The position numbers and the translations under genes were made by a program. Below are positions 60,201-64,000 of a DNA stretch of 64,000 nt, in pieces (the stretch's first letter is position 1; each line of letters starts with the position of its first letter). A model generated the notes under the pieces. The model was not told the origin of the DNA. It did no database searches and saw nothing but the letters and a program-made list of their open reading frames with translations. Source of the stretch: Albula goreensis (taxonomy: Eukaryota; Chordata; Actinopteri; Albuliformes; Albulidae); assembly GCA_022829145.1 (NCBI GenBank), contig CM040758.1:15026628-15090627 (forward strand). Reading direction: 5' to 3'.

Positions 60201-63157
60201 CGATATAGCCTAGATACATTAGTTAACTATATTTAGCGAGTAGTACCAATGGTTGTGCTTGCTCACCATTCTGACACGGGTCAGTCTGTTGAATCTACTT
60301 CCTCTCCAGCAGCTCCTTCCTCTTAACTTTTGTTTTATTACAATTTTGTTTTAATTAAAAGTGTGTATATTTATGGCTGCATTGATTTGATCCTATAGCT
60401 CACAAAACGGATCATTTTAGCACAGCCGTCTGACTCAGTCCTAATGAACCATTTTAAAATATTTTCACTATCTTTCTTGAAATTCCCCTGGCTGAAATGT
60501 ATACATTTCATTTTATTTTATGCATTTTGGTTAAAACAAGTACAGTTGTCATTGCTGCATTGATATAAAACAAAATCTGCATTTCTACCATTTGAAAGAC
60601 TTATTAATTATACATATTATTAAAGATTATACCAAATAAAAACATACAATCCAAGTGTACTTGCCATTAAAGTTTATTGAATGTATTTTTTTTTACAGTT
60701 TGGCCAAAGGTGATCCATCATCCTTTTTGCAAATTATGAATTACACTTTCATATCCTATTCCCCATATTTTGCTGAGGATCTGGTCGGATTTGGAGTAGA
60801 ACTTGCTGGAAAGAATGACATGCGATTTATTGAAGCCATCTATAAGGTAAACCATCCTTATTTTCCTTATTTTCTGTTATTTTGAAAAAACAATGTAGGA
60901 TCTGTGCCAAATTGGATCATAAGTTCTATATTAGTAGGACATTATTGAACAAAACTCACACTTTATGTAATTTGTATTTGGGAGGTTTTCAAGAGCGTCC
61001 AGCTGGTATTAATTTTGATGATGTAGTTTCTGTGCTCTAAGTTTTGATGTGGTGATATTGTTCATTCTCTGCTGATTCTAGCTGTATGTAATTAATGACT
61101 GTATTTTTACTGGTGAAATAGTTTTATTTGTTAGATTTTACTGTTGGAAGAGACTATAAGGGTTCTGAGATCTGATCCATGATATTAGAATGAAATCAGC
61201 AGTAATGTACAGTGCTGCATTCATTGCTTTGTTTTTAAACCAAGTGCAGTACTACTTTTCCTTTTACATTTTTTTCTTGTAGTACTCTTACATTCTGGTT
61301 TTGAAGATATTCATTGTTTCTCCCATCATTGATCTCTTGAACAGCAGTTTTTTTCTAAATGGTCCAGATTTTCCCCTTTTTTTCCACCTCCATTTAGTTA
61401 TCTTTTACAGGTTCAGTATGGCTAAGTGCTTCCAGTTGCTTTCTCACAGACCCTGAGGAGCATACTGAACTCCATTCCTAGGAGCTCCTATGGCAGAAAT
61501 ACTACTCTCGGCCCATTAGATGTCAGCTTGGCAATCGAATAGTATAAATGAGCGGGTATGAAGTCCAACTACAGACATTATAGGACATCTGGGGTAAGAG
61601 TTTAAAAGGATGAAACCCAGGGGAAGTGTTATGGTACTAAATTTGTCATATTCTGTTTGATAAGGGCAAAGCTACTCATTGAGTGCCAACCAAACACCTT
61701 CACTGGATCCAACTGAAATAGAAGTAACAATAAATTAGGCACCATTTAAAGCTCCAGTTGTAGGCATTGGCTAAATTAGAATTTATGACATGACAACATT
61801 ATGAATGATGTGAGCTTTTTGTCATGTTGGGGAGAATTAACTTTGCCTTTTTGAAGAACATCTTGAGCTCCATTCATTGAAGTGCACTACTCTTGTGCAT
61901 ATACTGATGCATGAAAGGTCTTCTGTATTCTATAGTCCCCATGCATATCCTACACTGGTGTTATTTAAGAGACTGCTCTAATAAAATCAAATGTATCCCT
62001 GATTTACATGAGTTGCCTTATCTACAAATTGCCGTTCATGTTCAAAACCTTCAGCCTAAATTCTCCGATCAGAGGCACTGGGGATTTTACAAAAAGGCCC
62101 AGTGATGTGTAGCATCTGCAAGCTCGCACAACTGGATCGCACACCGTTCCAACTGGCAGCCAGTTGAGCTGTCCCCCCCAGTAATTACTTTGGGATTCAC
62201 ATTTCCTGCCGGGTCTCAAAAAAGCCTTCATCCTCTTCCAAGCTCTCATCTTGGATCTGTGCTGCGAATTTTCACTTTTGCCCTGAGTGCGGCGAGCTAT
62301 TTGTCACAGCGTTCCATCTTTTTCTTTGACCCACAGTGCATTTGTGCCTCTCTGGCGCGCTCTCATGGAGGGGATATTCTGGCTCAACAACGTATGGGAG
62401 ACATATTGTTACTGTATGGTCCTGCCATCCTGAACACAGCAGAGCAGAGAGCACTAGCAGCATTTGCTTAGAATTAAACTCGGTGCCTTTGGTTAGATTC
62501 ATCAGTTATGTGGAGATCTTTCCAGTGTTTGTGTAATTTGTCAAAGTACCCTTTATTTTAAGCTCATTGTCTTTGGCATAACAGCTGCTTTTTCATGGCA
62601 TTAGCTGTCCCCTACTCCCTCTTTATTTTGATATTATGTAATTGTATTTACTTTCTTCTTTTCATAACTTTATTCATTCATTCAGACTTGTGGAAACACA
62701 TCGGTTTTTGCATTTCAGCTCCTATTAATGTTAGTTTTTCATACGATCCTTTGGATTCTCATCAGTAGAAGAAAAACAAAGCAAAACAAAAAAAACTGTA
62801 GCTGATTAGTGAGCAAATAGGTTGTTTATTGGAAGTTTTTTTTTCCTACGATTTCACTTGTTCACAAGTCAATCATAATTTTTATTACCTGTGTGAGAAA
62901 CTGCATTGAATGAAATGTAGTAAATGTGAGTTTTTGTGTTGGGATGCAACAATCTGTGTCATGTAGCATCAGTGTCACAGTTTGGTAAACGCTTCTGTGT
63001 GTTCCCACAGGTGCTGCGGGACCTCTTCCACTATAAGCCACTGCTGACTAAGGAACAGTTTCTGCAGTTTGGCTTCACTGAACGGAAGATTGGAATTCTC
63101 TGTGACATTATCGGCTTTGTGACCAAGAGGCACAAGGAGCTGTCAAAAAATAGCAAG
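57135..63157 (+). CDS. cep44: CEP44, centrosomal protein of 44 kDa (5' part, three coding exons; 3' end outside the window)
   Basis: Exons 57135-57223, 60699-60846 and 63011-63157 join in frame to 384 nt (128 codons), starting [14 protein letters not shown] and continuing through [14 protein letters not shown] and [14 protein letters not shown]. This matches the N-terminal CEP44 domain of the roughly 390-residue vertebrate protein. The resemblance to human 'GDLKRSLRNLEQVLR' and 'KPILTKKQFIQCGF' is clear. CEP44 sits in the lumen of the proximal centriole, contacts POC1B and is needed for conversion of centrioles into centrosomes. Only the N-terminal third is visible. The coiled-coil and C-terminal parts must lie beyond 64000. 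The gene pairs divergently with FBXO8, as in human. Confidence 0.93.
57224..60698 (+). other. cep44: CEP44 intron between coding exons 1 and 2
   Basis: This AT-rich intron of about 3.5 kb holds a perfect two-copy 21-bp tandem duplication at 57457-57498. Otherwise it contains only low-complexity A/T tracts. No further exon or full-length transposon was recognised. Confidence 0.8.
57457..57498. repeat. 21-bp perfect tandem duplication
   Basis: The unit acattttgaatggattaaat plus one t occurs twice head to tail (57457-57477 and 57478-57498) without a mismatch, inside a CEP44 intron. It is probably a recent slippage event. Confidence 0.85.
60699..60846 (+). CDS. cep44: CEP44 coding exon 2
   Basis: A long T-tract and acceptor ttttacag|TTTGG precede the exon, and the donor is AAG|GTAAAC. 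It encodes residues 30 (last base) to 79, including [20 protein letters not shown] and [16 protein letters not shown]. This corresponds to the human stretch SFTSYSPY...NDLRFIDAVYK. Confidence 0.94.
60847..63010 (+). other. cep44: CEP44 intron between coding exons 2 and 3, with a complex block inside
   Basis: This intron is about 2.2 kb. Most of it is AT-rich, but 62030-62480 is markedly less repetitive, contains CpGs and is open in several frames without resembling a known protein. It may be a conserved intronic element. Nothing else was recognised. Confidence 0.6.
63011..63157 (+). CDS. cep44: CEP44 coding exon 3
   Basis: The acceptor is gttcccacag|GTGCTG. The exon encodes residues 80-128 ([38 protein letters not shown]). 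The donor at 63158 reads AAG|GTGCTC, which is weak downstream of the GT. The frame also stays open for about ten more codons, so the exact end is slightly uncertain. Confidence 0.9.
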
Positions 63158-64000
63158 GTGCTCAGAATATTTTTCAGCCTCCTTGTTTGAATTCAGCCAA
63201 TTGTGGATTTACATCTATTGCACTGACTTTATTGTTACAGTTCTGAAAGTAGTACAAGCTTTAGTTTCTGTTCCACCCACAAACAGTATAAAACTACCAG
63301 GTTTGTTATGGATTTATATGACATATTTTGATCTGTTTAAGAAGAACTGTTTATAAGTGGCATCAAAATTGGTATTGTTGACTCTAAATAATAATTATTC
63401 TTTGTAATAGCATTCCAGTCATGTGAATATTGCTATCTTTTATTTTGTTAGTGCCATTAAAGATGAAAGTGTGGGCTTCACACTTTTTTATACAGTCCCC
63501 ACACTCTGTAAACATTGGCCCTCTTTCAGCGTGCAGTTATTCCATTGCCCCTCAGTTACTGCTGATAATATCAGTCTCGCTTGTTAGTAACATTTTTTTC
63601 CCTCACAGTGAAGGGACCATTTTTCATTTGAGATGAGCCAAGTCATTGCCCAGGGCAGACTGTAGCAAAGACACCGTGTCCAGACAGATAAATAACTTTG
63701 GCAGCCCTCACTAGCCGTTTAATGTAAACCTTTACCCTCCACGCTGTCATGTGTATGGATGATGTTTGAGAGCAAGGCAGTGGCTCATACCCTCCATATG
63801 AACACATGCATTTTTTGCCTGGGATATGCATGTCCATAGAGCCACAAGGTTTTTCTTACTTTTTTTATGGTTTTGCACATCACAGTTTTTGGAATTTAAA
63901 AGCTATTCACTAAAGCATAGAAAACGTGTTTGTAAATGAGCAGGAATGTTAGAAAGTACATATTTTTGATTGATTTTAGTTTTTTTTTTGTTTGTTTTTA
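63158..64000 (+). other. cep44: Start of the CEP44 intron after coding exon 3, truncated by the window edge
   Basis: No further exon with a plausible acceptor and CEP44-like sequence was found before the window ends. The sequence is AT-rich with T-tracts, so the next exon must lie past 64000. Confidence 0.6.

Noticed and set aside
62022-62249. Possible reverse-transcriptase fragment in a CEP44 intron
   Set aside because: No catalytic motif or repeat structure; it looks like unique intronic sequence.

Overview
The window looks like nuclear DNA of a ray-finned (most likely teleost) fish. Protein-coding sequence is confined to short exons with GT/AG splice sites. The non-coding DNA is AT-rich and full of simple repeats: CA, TC, ATT, CTTT and TA runs. 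There is also a degenerate tRNA-derived SINE whose 3' tail is of the 'gtaagtcgct..ggataagagc' kind common in fish genomes. Nothing bacterial, viral or plasmid-like was seen.

Two genes are firmly identified, both in the right third of the window. FBXO8 (F-box plus Sec7-like protein) is on the minus strand. Its complete 317-codon reading frame is spread over five coding exons between 47259 and 51920, and a probable non-coding first exon lies near 56.0-56.3 kb. CEP44 (centrosomal protein 44) is on the plus strand from about 56.6 kb. Its first three coding exons (128 codons, the N-terminal centrosomal domain) are here, and the rest lies beyond the right edge. The two genes are divergent, and their 5' ends are separated by a few hundred bases that carry CCAAT, ETS-like and CRE-like motifs, so a shared bidirectional promoter is likely.

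The left 47 kb has no recognisable coding exon. From established vertebrate synteny (HAND2 - FBXO8 - CEP44, as on human 4q34) this should be part of the gene desert between HAND2 and FBXO8, with HAND2 off the left edge. That placement is inferred from gene order and was not seen. The desert alternates AT-rich filler and microsatellites with compact blocks of more complex, GC-richer, CpG-containing sequence at about 4.1, 9.0-9.5, 10.9-11.3, 12.0-12.3, 13.0-13.4, 16.9-17.3, 17.9-18.4, 19.2-20.1, 23.6-24.2, 26.1-26.4, 28.3-28.8, 29.5-29.75, 30.6-30.9, 32.1-32.7, 35.3-35.8, 36.2-36.3, 36.8-37.4 and 40.1-40.5 kb. These are candidate conserved enhancers. Several carry clear transcription-factor-like motifs: a perfect DR1, an inverted SOX pair with a forkhead site, a CACGTG/MEF2/TCF cluster, and homeodomain TAAT clusters.

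The most unusual structure that neither gene explains is a foldback (inverted-repeat) element of about 137 bp at 56920-57056. It sits in the 5' transcribed region of CEP44 and has two 21-nt arms around an 8-nt loop.
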